30,477 nucleotides of DNA from Candidatus Hodarchaeota archaeon (lineage in GTDB: Archaea > Asgardarchaeota > Heimdallarchaeia > Hodarchaeales > Hodarchaeaceae): NCBI GenBank assembly GCA_016839665.1, contig JAEOTU010000022.1, forward strand, positions 1 through 30,477, given 5' to 3'. Of this stretch, positions 1 to 8,927 are shown one piece after another. A program made the position numbers and the translations under genes. Under the pieces are notes generated by a model. The model was not told the origin of the DNA. It was given only the letters and a program-made list of their open reading frames with translations, and made no database searches. How positions within the stretch are numbered: position 1 is the first letter of the stretch; each line of letters opens with the position of its first letter.

Positions 1-2125
1 ACAATAGAGAATTAATATAGGGCTGAATGTAGATTGGAGCGTTAGTTAATACAGAAGAACTATCGGATTCAGACTCTATTCCATCGGACCAAACAGTGGT
101 ATCATATCCTTCTGTATCAAGCCAATCTAAAGCGAGTCTTATATTATAGCTGTCGTAGGCGGTCGTTGCTCCCTTCTCTGGAGTGGAACCATCTGTAGCT
201 GTAACAGTCTTTTTGTAGGCTAGCATTTCTGTATCCAAAATAGCTCCCCATGAAGTGATTGGTACGGGCGTGTATCCTGGGAGAGCGAGACCGTTCATGA
301 GGTTAGTGATAATATCCTCACGGGGAACTATGTGAGAAATCGCATGTCGTACTCCCTTCTTATTCAAGTGATAGACACCATCTTGTTCAAATTTTGGATT
401 GAAATACATTGCTTGCCAACCAGTCTCGGGTGAGAGGATTGGTTGAATGGAGGCCTCGGTTTGGAGTTCGTCCAGAATATTTGCCATCGTGAACTGGGGA
501 TCCATAATGTTGACACCACCAGTCTTCATATCGGCGATAGCTGAGTTCATACTCGCGACGATGATTTTCGCTGTGTCAGGCATCTCACCTAGATTGGCAA
601 TATTCCAGTGGTCTATGGTGTCTGTTACCCATGCACCAGTTGCATTATCCCATTTGATATCCTCAAATTTCTTAAGAGTCACTCGACTTGTGGTGGAGTC
701 GAAACTCTCAAAGACCATGGGTCCGCAGCCAATGGGGCCAGCATAACCACCTGGGTCAGTAGTTCGACTAGTAGTGGTGGAATGGTCTCGCCAGTCACTT
801 GGTCTACATAACCAAGTCGATTCTGGGTCAAAGTCCCCGTTTGTGCCGAATCCATGGTTAACAGGATCACCTAGAATGTGTTCGGGAAAGATCCATGTTC
901 CTACGTAGTTTGTCTCAAACGGAGCAAAGGTTGTGTTCAGAGTGATGTTTATGTGCTCAAAGAAGCCATCACCTCCAGGATCCGAAACTGTAAAGGAGTA
1001 GTTTCCGTGATTATTAGCTTTGTCATCCTGCCCGAACGGTACTATCAGGTTTGAGTAGGACCAAGAGCCTATGGCAGGTATGATATATGCTTGGAAGGAC
1101 ATTGCTACGTCCCAGGCGTCAACAATTTCTCCATCATGGAAATAAACATTTTTTTTAACGTCCATGGCGTACGACAAACCATCAGATGACCATGTACCCA
1201 TTGCTTCTGCGACTCTGGGATAGAGTGCCAAATAAGCAGTGGTGTTGTAGTTTTCCGTCATCCAGGTATCTCGATCGGTTCCTGATGGAAGAACAGCTTC
1301 CTTAGAGGGTGTATTACCTACTACACCGTCGAAAACTGGATTATTAGCGTATTGGTTATACACATCAGTTGCAATCATTGGATTAAAGGTGTTACCGCCA
1401 GTACTTGAAGCCAATACTACTTGATCAACAGTGCCTGTGTAATCAGAGGCTAACCAGACGTCTTCAAGGGAGTCTAAAGGATAAGTGATCGGATCGTATC
1501 CATAAAGCCCTTTAGAGACGGCGTGGACTTCGTACTGGTTATAGATGATGATATTGGGCATTACATCGTACCAGATTTTTTGCCAAGTTTTCAAGTCCTC
1601 TTTCACTTCTGTGAGATTCCGCTTTTCATTGATCTCTTCTATCAGTTGATTTGATTCATTTGCCCGATAATTCATATAACTCCTGCCAAAGGAATCTGTA
1701 CCAGGAGCCCAATACATGACATTGAATCCTGTGGGAGGAATCCCCTCTGCTCCAAATACAGCCCGCATAGAGGCTCCAGGGTGTCCAGTAGGAGTTCCCA
1801 GCGACATACCGAAGAAAGCTATGTCGTATCCACCTTCAATAAATGTTCCCACTTCTTGATCAGTACATCTGGGGCCTAAAGCTGCCCAACTAATTAGGTC
1901 TAACTCTGCATTAATACCAATTTTAGGTAATTCTTCTTCTATTAACCTTTCTCCGTGTCTCCGTACAGGACCTGATGTTGGTGCTATTAGATGCACCGAA
2001 AAAAAAGATTCAGAGTGAGAAGAATCGCTTATCATTGAGCCCTTTTGGACCATTCTTGGTATAAAGAGAGCTATCCCCATTATTACGACCAGAAACACCC
2101 AGATGGATCCCGAAACGATTCTCAA
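1..2125 (-). CDS. ABC transporter solute-binding protein, family 5 (peptide/oligopeptide type), partial at 3' end
   Basis: One frame is open from about 2125 to the left window edge (about 708 codons), so the C-terminus is missing. An N-terminal hydrophobic segment (IWVFLVVIMGIALFIP) can act as a signal or anchor. From about residue 232 the sequence follows the N-terminal part of SBP_bac_5 proteins: a strand leading to TFNPM, then an LYPRVAEAMGTWSSDGLSYA stretch and the FHDGE..DAWDVAMSF signature. The preceding residues (about 35-215) look like the C-terminal lobe of the same family (LPKIGINAELD, then YDIAFFGMSLG, ending with PNIIIYNQYEVHAVSKGLYG), so the order is permuted or duplicated. Such proteins sit outside the membrane and deliver peptides or other solutes to an ABC permease, which is not in this window. 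No ATG precedes the hydrophobic segment; a TTG at 2125 is the best start, with an in-frame stop 34 codons upstream. The gene is divergent from the molybdenum hydroxylase operon. Confidence 0.85.
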   Translation of the reverse strand, partial: MRIVSGSIWVFLVVIMGIALFIPRMVQKGSMISDSSHSESFFSVHLIAPTSGPVRRHGERLIEEELPKIGINAELDLISWAALGPRCTDQEVGTFIEGGYDIAFFGMSLGTPTGHPGASMRAVFGAEGIPPTGFNVMYWAPGTDSFGRSYMNYRANESNQLIEEINEKRNLTEVKEDLKTWQKIWYDVMPNIIIYNQYEVHAVSKGLYGYDPITYPLDSLEDVWLASDYTGTVDQVVLASSTGGNTFNPMIATDVYNQYANNPVFDGVVGNTPSKEAVLPSGTDRDTWMTENYNTTAYLALYPRVAEAMGTWSSDGLSYAMDVKKNVYFHDGEIVDAWDVAMSFQAYIIPAIGSWSYSNLIVPFGQDDKANNHGNYSFTVSDPGGDGFFEHINITLNTTFAPFETNYVGTWIFPEHILGDPVNHGFGTNGDFDPESTWLCRPSDWRDHSTTTSRTTDPGGYAGPIGCGPMVFESFDSTTSRVTLKKFEDIKWDNATGAWVTDTIDHWNIANLGEMPDTAKIIVASMNSAIADMKTGGVNIMDPQFTMANILDELQTEASIQPILSPETGWQAMYFNPKFEQDGVYHLNKKGVRHAISHIVPREDIITNLMNGLALPGYTPVPITSWGAILDTEMLAYKKTVTATDGSTPEKGATTAYDSYNIRLALDWLDTEGYDTTVWSDGIESESDSSSVLTNAPIYIQPYINSLL

Positions 2126-2260
2126 TTTAATATCAATAATTAATGATTTTTCTCTGTTAAAAAGCTTGACTCCAATGCATTCTACTACAAAATCCAGATG
2201 AAATCAAAAAAGTCTTAACCCTCAAAAGAGTGAAATTAATTTACCTAAGGTTGGTTATAG

Positions 2261-4588
2261 ATGTCTTATCAAATAGTCGGAAAGTCAGTCCCTCGAGCAG
2301 ATGCTAAGGAAAAAGTAACTGGAACAGCCCTCTATATTGATGATTTGCGTTTTCCCCGAATGCTTTATCTTAAGGTTCTACGAGCTGGAGTTCCTCATGC
2401 AAAAATTTCATCGATTGATACAACATCCGCCGAATCGATGGAAGGTGTTTACAAAGTCATCAGTAGAGAAACCGAAGGAATTGACAATACATTACTATTT
2501 GGGACGTGTATTTTTGACCAACCCCCAATGGCTTTTGATAAAGTAAGACACGCAGGAGAAGTAGTAGCAGCAGTCATAGCTGAGAATGAGAAGATAGCAT
2601 TAGACGCAATCAACAAAATTCAGGTAAAATTTGAAGAATTACCTTTTGTCTTAGATCCTATGGAGTCGATATCTTCCAATGCTCCCTTAATTCATGAACG
2701 AAATGGTCAGTACAACCATTTACCGACATTTGTCCCAGTTCCAGAATCTAATATTTTTTTCAAGTACCACTTAAAGAAAGGCGATTATAAAGCAGTGTTT
2801 AAAGAGGCAGATATAATTGTTGAAGATACCTTCGAATATCCACTTCTCAATCATGCAACAATTGAGCCTCATGGAGCAGTTGCATATTGGGATCAGTCAG
2901 GAGAGCTTCATCTCTGGAGTAGTTCGCAAGCACCTTTTGTTCTCCGTGAAGTTTTGTCTGATATGTTCAAAATGCCCATGAATAAAATACATATCAACAT
3001 CCCCTATCTTGGTGGTGGTTTTGGGGGAAAATCAGATTATACAATCGAACCTCTTCTTGCGTTTGTTGCCAAATATATTCCAGGTTACCACATAAAATTT
3101 GTTCTAAGTCGCAAAGAAGTATTTATTGGGTCTGTTTTAGGTCGTGGTATGAAAGGGAAAATGAAAATTGGTACTAAGAAAGATGGAACTCTTGTAGGTA
3201 TAGAGGCTCAATTATATTTTGCTGATGGTGCTTACGCAGATACTAGTTGTAATGTCGTTCTTGCAGCTGGTCATAATTGCGTCGGCCCTTACAATTTTCC
3301 TAACTGCAGCCTTCAATCGTATGGAATTTATACCAATTCTCCACCAGTAGGTGCCTTTCGCGGTTATGGTCATCCCGAAGGACAATTCATGATGGAAAGG
3401 CTTATTGAGCAGCTAGCACTTAGACTTGGAGTTGACTCCAGCACTCTTCGGAAGAAGAATTTTCTCCAACCAGGTAATACTAATTCGTTGGGTCAGACGA
3501 TCACTGAACACAATGGAAATGTTCTGGAATGCTTTGAAAAAGTGTTAGAAGCTTTAGATACACATTCATTACCAAATGAGGATGAAGATTATTTATATGG
3601 TCGGGGAGTGGCTGCTTTTGTAAAATCACCTGTTCAAGCCTCGAACGCTTCTTCCTCAGTTTTTCTCAAATTCAATGAGGACTTGACAGTAAACATTTCT
3701 ATTGGAGGAGTTGAAATGGGACAGGGATGCTTGACAGTTTTAGCTCAAATAGCTGCTGAGACATTAAAAATCCCTGTTGATAAGGTGAGAATTAATTACG
3801 AGATTAACTCTCAATTGACTCCATATGAATGGCAAACAGTGGCAAGTATGACTACAATGCGTGTTGGAAATGCCATTATTTCAGCTAGTGAGAAAGCAAT
3901 AACGAAATTTAAAACAAACGCAGCTTTAGTATTTGGTTGTAATTCTAACGAATTGTCATATGATGGAAATTCTGTTGCGAGAGGAACAGAAAAAATCCCT
4001 CTTGCAGCTCTAGTCCTGGGATATAAATATGAAGATGGTCATACTGTGGGTGATCCAATCTTAGCTACAGGAACTTCTGTTGTACGTGATGTTACTGTCC
4101 CAGATCCTGAAACTGGTCAATATCAACCTTATGAATGGACATTCGGATCTCAAGGCTGTGACATTCAGATTAATAAGAATAATGGAGAAATCAAAGTTTT
4201 ACATTTTGTTACTGCTATCGATGTTGGAAAGGTAATCAATCCAGAAACAGCTAAAGGTCAAATCATGGGAGGGGTTATGCAAGGAATCGGTGCAGCGCTC
4301 AAAGAGAAGATTCAATTTGATGAGAAAGGGGTCATGAAAACAATCAATTTACGACGCTATCGGATTCCAACAATGGCGGACATGCCGGAAAAAGATACCT
4401 TCATTTTTGTTGAAAATCCGCAGCCTAATGGACCATATGGAGCGAGACCCATAGCAGAACACCCAATAATAGGTCCACCACCTGCTATTCTCAATGCTTT
4501 GCAAAATGCAACTGGAGTGTCAATAACAGAATTACCAGTAACCCCTGACAAAGTTTTGGAAATTCTGGAGAAAAGGAGTGAAAAATAA
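2261..4588 (+). CDS. Molybdenum hydroxylase large (molybdopterin-binding) subunit, xanthine dehydrogenase/aldehyde oxidase family
   Basis: This 775-residue protein is of normal length for the MoCo subunit of the xanthine dehydrogenase family, which hydroxylates N-heterocycles, purines or aldehydes using water. It shows the N-terminal a/b hammerhead (KVTGTALYIDDLRFP, residues 19-32), the GGGFGGK loop (251-257), the AFRGYG cofactor-contact motif (365-370, Arg367), the MGQG cofactor loop (486-489) and a C-terminal block ending PPPAILNAL. The catalytic Glu of the usual KGxGE motif aligns with Glu733, but the context is GARPIAEHP rather than the consensus. It lacks the AYRCSFR active-site loop of true CO dehydrogenase, so CO is not the likely substrate. 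The stop codon overlaps the start of the [2Fe-2S] subunit gene by one base, implying coupled translation. No FAD subunit gene is nearby. The substrate cannot be read from the sequence. Confidence 0.93.
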   Translation: MSYQIVGKSVPRADAKEKVTGTALYIDDLRFPRMLYLKVLRAGVPHAKISSIDTTSAESMEGVYKVISRETEGIDNTLLFGTCIFDQPPMAFDKVRHAGEVVAAVIAENEKIALDAINKIQVKFEELPFVLDPMESISSNAPLIHERNGQYNHLPTFVPVPESNIFFKYHLKKGDYKAVFKEADIIVEDTFEYPLLNHATIEPHGAVAYWDQSGELHLWSSSQAPFVLREVLSDMFKMPMNKIHINIPYLGGGFGGKSDYTIEPLLAFVAKYIPGYHIKFVLSRKEVFIGSVLGRGMKGKMKIGTKKDGTLVGIEAQLYFADGAYADTSCNVVLAAGHNCVGPYNFPNCSLQSYGIYTNSPPVGAFRGYGHPEGQFMMERLIEQLALRLGVDSSTLRKKNFLQPGNTNSLGQTITEHNGNVLECFEKVLEALDTHSLPNEDEDYLYGRGVAAFVKSPVQASNASSSVFLKFNEDLTVNISIGGVEMGQGCLTVLAQIAAETLKIPVDKVRINYEINSQLTPYEWQTVASMTTMRVGNAIISASEKAITKFKTNAALVFGCNSNELSYDGNSVARGTEKIPLAALVLGYKYEDGHTVGDPILATGTSVVRDVTVPDPETGQYQPYEWTFGSQGCDIQINKNNGEIKVLHFVTAIDVGKVINPETAKGQIMGGVMQGIGAALKEKIQFDEKGVMKTINLRRYRIPTMADMPEKDTFIFVENPQPNGPYGARPIAEHPIIGPPPAILNALQNATGVSITELPVTPDKVLEILEKRSEK

Positions 4589-5067
4589 TGGAGATTAAAC
4601 TTATTGTCAATGGAAGAAAGCACACTTTAGACGTTGATCCAAAGGACTCCTTACTATTCATTCTTCGAGAATATCTTGGGTTAACTGGTACAAAGAATGG
4701 CTGCAATCAAGGACATTGTGGTGCATGTACTGTTATCTTAAATGGGGAAGCCGTCAAAAGTTGTAGTAAACGGGCGAAGAAACTTGTAAAAAAGGAAGAA
4801 GTTAAGATAATTACAATTGAGGGTATTTCTGATAATTATTCTCTCCATCCTATTCAACAAGCTTTCATTGAGGCTACTGCTGTTCAATGCGGTTTTTGTA
4901 CTCCAGGTTATATTATGGAGCTTTATGCACTTTATATGAAAAATCCGCGTGCATCTGAACAGGAGATCAAGTCAGTGTTAGAAGGTCATTTATGTCGTTG
5001 TACAGGTTACAGGCCCATTTTGAATGCTGCCTTACGTGCAAAAGAGTTATTGAATCAGAGTGATTGA
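4588..5067 (+). CDS. Molybdenum hydroxylase small [2Fe-2S] subunit
   Basis: The 159-residue protein carries two [2Fe-2S] clusters that move electrons from the molybdenum site of the upstream partner. All eight cysteine ligands are present: a plant-ferredoxin-type N-terminal cluster (Cys39, Cys44, Cys47, Cys59, in GCNQGHCGAC) and the C-terminal four-helix cluster (Cys101, Cys104, Cys136, Cys138, in QCGFC and HLCRCTGYRP). Length and domain order match CoxS/CutS/XdhC-type subunits. The start ATG overlaps the TAA of the large-subunit gene (TAATG), and an AGGAG ribosome-binding site lies about 8 bases upstream, inside the preceding gene. A run of T follows the stop, just before the convergent beta-helix gene. 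With no FAD subunit encoded alongside, electrons probably go to ferredoxin or another carrier, as in two-subunit enzymes of the isoquinoline oxidoreductase type; that is inference. Confidence 0.95.
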   Translation: MEIKLIVNGRKHTLDVDPKDSLLFILREYLGLTGTKNGCNQGHCGACTVILNGEAVKSCSKRAKKLVKKEEVKIITIEGISDNYSLHPIQQAFIEATAVQCGFCTPGYIMELYALYMKNPRASEQEIKSVLEGHLCRCTGYRPILNAALRAKELLNQSD

Positions 5068-5074
5068 AACATAC

Positions 5075-5090
5075 ATTTTTTCTTCATTTT
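5075..5090 (+). terminator. T-rich stretch after the molybdenum hydroxylase operon
   Basis: A T-rich run (ATTTTTTCTTCATTTT) begins eight bases after the stop of the [2Fe-2S] subunit gene, without an obvious hairpin. Archaeal transcription often stops at such U-rich runs. It touches the 3' end of the convergent beta-helix gene. Confidence 0.4.
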
Positions 5091-7011
5091 ACTTCCGTTT
5101 TATAAATTCTATAACGATTACAACAATAATTGCTACACCAAAACCAAGTATTCCTATCAACAAGAGAACATCAGTTAATCCACTGCTTTCATCTGCAAAA
5201 ATTTCTACCCATACAAGATCTCGGTAAGTCTGACTACCAGATTGTATAATAAGCGTGAAATTATGTTTCCCTACTTTTAATGCTTCGAATGATACTGTTA
5301 CATTAAAACCAACCTCTTCAAACGTGTATGGTAATCCATCCATCAAGACAGAAATGTCGGTGTCATCATCAGCTAGAATTATCCAACTAAAAGTGTTGTT
5401 CGCCCTAAGTTCTGCTCTTGTACGGACTAAATCTACTGGATGTGTACTGCCGATTTCTGTTTGTTGATCAATAATATATAACGACAAAAGTGGGGCATGA
5501 TCCACCTGCCTATGTTCAGCTGATATAACGTAGAATGAGTCACCAATCTGGTTTTTTTCTTCATCACTCCCATTGAAATTATCCCAATAATTGCCAAATA
5601 GACCATCATCCCATCTGATATCGTCAAGGAAGTAATTGTTTGATTCAAACGATGTATATCCGAGTGAGCAGTTGATTAATGCATTTTTAACAAATGAGGT
5701 ATATTGAAAATGAGCTCTGTATGATGGACCAAAGGGAGCTGCGACAGTGAATGATCCGAGTATCCCATAACCCGTAGAATTGATTATAAGGTTATTTGTA
5801 ACCCATGATCTGTTGGTGGAACTTTTTCCACCTAAATTTCCTGTGAAAGCTAATGCAGAAGAGCCAATGTTGGATATACTATTATTATCTATTCGAAAGA
5901 GCGTTTCAAATTCAAAATTGTTTAGCCAAATCCCATATTGATAGAGATTAGATAGAAAATTATTCTTAATGGTAATGTTTGAAATCGAGGTTTCACACCA
6001 TTGATAACCAGTTTCATTAATATGTGGAGTTGCTGAAAATGATGGCGTACTTATTCCTATAGCTAATTCACTGAAAAAATTGTCTTTAATCAAGTAGTTT
6101 CTACCTCCTACATATGATCCACTATTTCTGAGATTTAAGAAGGAGTTGTTACCAATCGTGACATTTTTCCCAAGGATCCATAAACCAAACCCTGAATCTT
6201 TGAATGTGTTCTCTTCTATCCAAATATCATAAGTATCGAAATAGTAACCTCCATATATTTGTAAACACGTTTCTGAACATTGTGAGAAGCTAGAATTGTT
6301 AACAGAAATTTGAATGCAATTTTGCAGTATCAAGCCAAATTTATCCATGTTTTTGATTGTACACTTTGAAATTAAAATATCAGAGGAATCTCTTCCTCGA
6401 CATGCATATTGTGTTATGTTTTGGAATACACAGCTTGAGATTTTAATATCAGTAGAATCTTCAAAGTGAAAGCCAGCATATCCTGAATTGAAAGTCGAGT
6501 TAAAAATTGAGATTTGGCTGTTTCTAGCAAATAATGTTGGATTCTCACTATTTAGACCCAGACACGTGAACGTAGAATTTGATATGATGACTGATCCTCC
6601 TTGAAAACGTATGAAACCTTTCCCATTAGTTAAAGTAGTATTCAAAAATAGTTTTGAGTTATATATTTCAAGTTGAGACTCACTTTCAATTGATAGAGTA
6701 ATGTGGGAACTTGTATTTTCAGGGGCAAATTCTACCGTTGTATTATTGATCAGTAATCGTGTTGATACGTTAAAGGACATTGTTTTGTTAAGGATTATTT
6801 GGGAATTTTCCCACGAAACAGTTTGGTTGTAGTTTTGAAGTTTATCTGTGGATGTTTTTGGTGTTTTTTCGATTTGCTCATAATCAGTAAAAGTATAACC
6901 TTCAACAATTTCAAGCCCTGTTGTCGTTTTCAAAAGATTATTTGGTGTTATTAAGAAAGCAGAAACCAGTATGATAAAATGAATCATTTTCCAAGTATTA
7001 TTTAGGACCAT
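5089..7011 (-). CDS. NosD-like right-handed beta-helix surface protein, third of three tandem paralogues
   Basis: The 640-residue protein has a hydrophobic N-terminal signal (MIHFIILVSAFLI from residue 9), a long region of short strand-turn repeats rich in Asn, Ser and Ile typical of parallel beta-helices, and the NosD-type ending LDDIRWDDGLFGNYWDNFNG followed by IGDSFYV near residue 480. A block of about 85 residues follows, predicted Ig-like (from GSTHPVDLVRTRAEL to YRDLVWVEIFADES), then a C-terminal transmembrane helix and the basic tail KRK. It should therefore stand on the outer face of the cell, anchored at its C-terminus. Many N-x-S/T sequons suggest heavy N-glycosylation. The start lies 13 bases after the upstream paralogue's stop, with an AGGACGGT-like ribosome-binding site, so it is the last gene of a three-gene operon. 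A later Met9 is an alternative start. The ligand is unknown; polysaccharide binding or cleavage is possible for this fold, but no catalytic motif was identified. Confidence 0.85.
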   Translation of the reverse strand: MVLNNTWKMIHFIILVSAFLITPNNLLKTTTGLEIVEGYTFTDYEQIEKTPKTSTDKLQNYNQTVSWENSQIILNKTMSFNVSTRLLINNTTVEFAPENTSSHITLSIESESQLEIYNSKLFLNTTLTNGKGFIRFQGGSVIISNSTFTCLGLNSENPTLFARNSQISIFNSTFNSGYAGFHFEDSTDIKISSCVFQNITQYACRGRDSSDILISKCTIKNMDKFGLILQNCIQISVNNSSFSQCSETCLQIYGGYYFDTYDIWIEENTFKDSGFGLWILGKNVTIGNNSFLNLRNSGSYVGGRNYLIKDNFFSELAIGISTPSFSATPHINETGYQWCETSISNITIKNNFLSNLYQYGIWLNNFEFETLFRIDNNSISNIGSSALAFTGNLGGKSSTNRSWVTNNLIINSTGYGILGSFTVAAPFGPSYRAHFQYTSFVKNALINCSLGYTSFESNNYFLDDIRWDDGLFGNYWDNFNGSDEEKNQIGDSFYVISAEHRQVDHAPLLSLYIIDQQTEIGSTHPVDLVRTRAELRANNTFSWIILADDDTDISVLMDGLPYTFEEVGFNVTVSFEALKVGKHNFTLIIQSGSQTYRDLVWVEIFADESSGLTDVLLLIGILGFGVAIIVVIVIEFIKRK

Positions 7012-7024
7012 TATTATGACCGTC

Positions 7025-8917
7025 CTAGCGTTTCTTATATCCTAAAACCCCTACTACAACAATTGCAACAACTAAACAGATGAAACCTACAAGTATAACA
7101 ATATCAGTAAACAAATTACTTTCATCAGCAAATACTTGTACCCATACGAGATCTCGATAAATTTGGGCACCAGCTTGAATAACAAGTGTGACATTGTGTT
7201 CACCAACCTTTAGTGCTTCTAAAGATACTGTTACATTTGTATCAAGCTCTTCAAACATGATTGGTGTTCCATCCAAAAGTACAGAAACAATAGTGTTCTC
7301 ATCATTAAGAATTATCCAACTGAGAGTATTGTTAACTTTTAATTCTGCTTTTGTACGAACAAGATCTACGGGATGAGTGCTACCGACTATTCTTTTTTGT
7401 TTAAGAAAGTCTATCGACAAAAGCGGAGCATGATCTACTTCTACGTATTCTGTTGATACAACATAGAATGAATCTCCGATTTGGTTATTATCTTCGTCTT
7501 TCCCTGTATACGTGTCCCAGTAATTTCCGAATAACCCATCATCCCATCTGATGTCGTCAAGGAAGTAATGATCTGATTCAAACGACGTATATCCAAGTGA
7601 GCAGTTGAAGAATGCATTTTTTACAAATGAAGTAAATTGAAAATGAGCCAAATATGAATGGATAAATCCAGTACAGTATGATCCATAGATCCCAAATCCC
7701 GCAGAATTGTTGATAAGGTTGCCAATAACCCATGATCTATTGTTAGAATCTTCCCCACCCAAATTACCTGTAAAAGATAATGCTGAGAAACCAATATTGG
7801 AAAATGAATTCTGTTCTATCCTAAAGAGCGTTGCGTATTCGTAATTATCGATATTAATCCCATCTTGTCCAATATTGGTAAAATTGTTCTTCTTAATAAT
7901 CGCATTAGTTATTGATGGTGCCATCCATGCTTCCCCTTCATATGGAATATCTGAAGCTGCTGGTGTGGTTATCCCTCTAAGTAACCCGCTATAAGTATTA
8001 TTCTCAATCAGATAATTCTCTCCTCCTACAAATGAACCACCGTAAGTAAGATTCAAAAATTTGTTATTAATTATGGAGACATTTTTTCCAGATATAACCA
8101 TACCATAAGCTGAATCTTGAAATGTGTTTCCTTCAAGCCATAGATCATATATATCGAAATAATATAATCCTTGTATTTGAACGCAAATTCCATCATTTTT
8201 TTCAAATATCGAACCATTGATAGAAACGTTGTTGCCAGTGTCAAGACTAAAGCCTATACCATCTATTAGTTCGTAAGAACAATTAGAAATACAGATGTTA
8301 TTGGATGCAGTTCCTAGCACACCGTTTCCTGACATGTTTTTGAATTTACAATTAATAATATCGACTTCATTTGAGTTTTCAAAGTGAAAGCCAGTAAAGC
8401 CAGAGTCAAAAGTTGAATTATTAATGAAGACTTGACTATCTTTTGCAAAGAATCCTGGTTGCGGGTTGGAAATACCCATGCCAATGAAACTCGATTTACA
8501 AATAGATACGTTTCCACCGTAAAATTTAATAAAACTAGAACCATCAGTTGTCTCATTTAAGAAGAGTGTGGAATTGTAAATTTCCAACAACGAACTTTCG
8601 CCTATTGTCAAATAAACACTTAGCCCAGCTATTTTTGGAGCAAATTCTACAATAGAATTGTTAATCAAAATATGTGTTGAGGCGTTGAGAGACAATGATT
8701 CATTCAACACGACGTATGAGTTTTCCCAGACCTTTGAATGGTTAAATTGTAGTTGTGTGTTACTCATATGTCTGATTTCTATACTTGGTATCGATTGGTT
8801 TTCACTCACATTGTTCCTAGCTCTCGATGATGACACCATATAATAATTTGGTATAATTAAGTACAAAATAATAAATAGAATTGTAAAAACATTTTCATGT
8901 CTAGCCTCTAAGGTCAT
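7025..8917 (-). CDS. NosD-like right-handed beta-helix surface protein, second of three tandem paralogues
   Basis: This 630-residue protein is colinear with its two neighbours. Its N-terminal hydrophobic stretch (VFTILFIILYLIIPNYYMV) is a signal or anchor. The strand WENSYVVLNESLSLNASTHI has counterparts in both paralogues. The body is beta-helix repeats with the sequence SFTGNLGGEDSNNRSWV in the last third, and the NosD-type ending DDGLFGNYWDTYTGKDEDNN. A conserved Ig-like stalk follows (STHPVDLVRTKAELKVNNTL to YRDLVWVQVFADES), then a C-terminal membrane helix and the tail YKKR. Sequons are abundant. Its ATG is 10 bases from the upstream gene's stop, and the ribosome-binding site (TAGGTG) overlaps that stop codon, which supports an operon. 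The helical region differs far more from the paralogues than the stalk does, as expected if the helix binds different targets. No enzyme motif was recognised. Confidence 0.85.
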   Translation of the reverse strand: MTLEARHENVFTILFIILYLIIPNYYMVSSSRARNNVSENQSIPSIEIRHMSNTQLQFNHSKVWENSYVVLNESLSLNASTHILINNSIVEFAPKIAGLSVYLTIGESSLLEIYNSTLFLNETTDGSSFIKFYGGNVSICKSSFIGMGISNPQPGFFAKDSQVFINNSTFDSGFTGFHFENSNEVDIINCKFKNMSGNGVLGTASNNICISNCSYELIDGIGFSLDTGNNVSINGSIFEKNDGICVQIQGLYYFDIYDLWLEGNTFQDSAYGMVISGKNVSIINNKFLNLTYGGSFVGGENYLIENNTYSGLLRGITTPAASDIPYEGEAWMAPSITNAIIKKNNFTNIGQDGINIDNYEYATLFRIEQNSFSNIGFSALSFTGNLGGEDSNNRSWVIGNLINNSAGFGIYGSYCTGFIHSYLAHFQFTSFVKNAFFNCSLGYTSFESDHYFLDDIRWDDGLFGNYWDTYTGKDEDNNQIGDSFYVVSTEYVEVDHAPLLSIDFLKQKRIVGSTHPVDLVRTKAELKVNNTLSWIILNDENTIVSVLLDGTPIMFEELDTNVTVSLEALKVGEHNVTLVIQAGAQIYRDLVWVQVFADESNLFTDIVILVGFICLVVAIVVVGVLGYKKR

Positions 8918-8927
8918 CGGTTTACAC

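Noticed and set aside
447..870. Short open frames on both strands inside the solute-binding protein gene
   Set aside because: They overlap a long open minus-strand frame with clear family similarity; the translations have no recognisable features.
2261..5067. Carbon monoxide dehydrogenase (CoxLS)
   Set aside because: The CO-specific AYRCSFR loop is replaced by AFRGYG and no FAD subunit gene is present.
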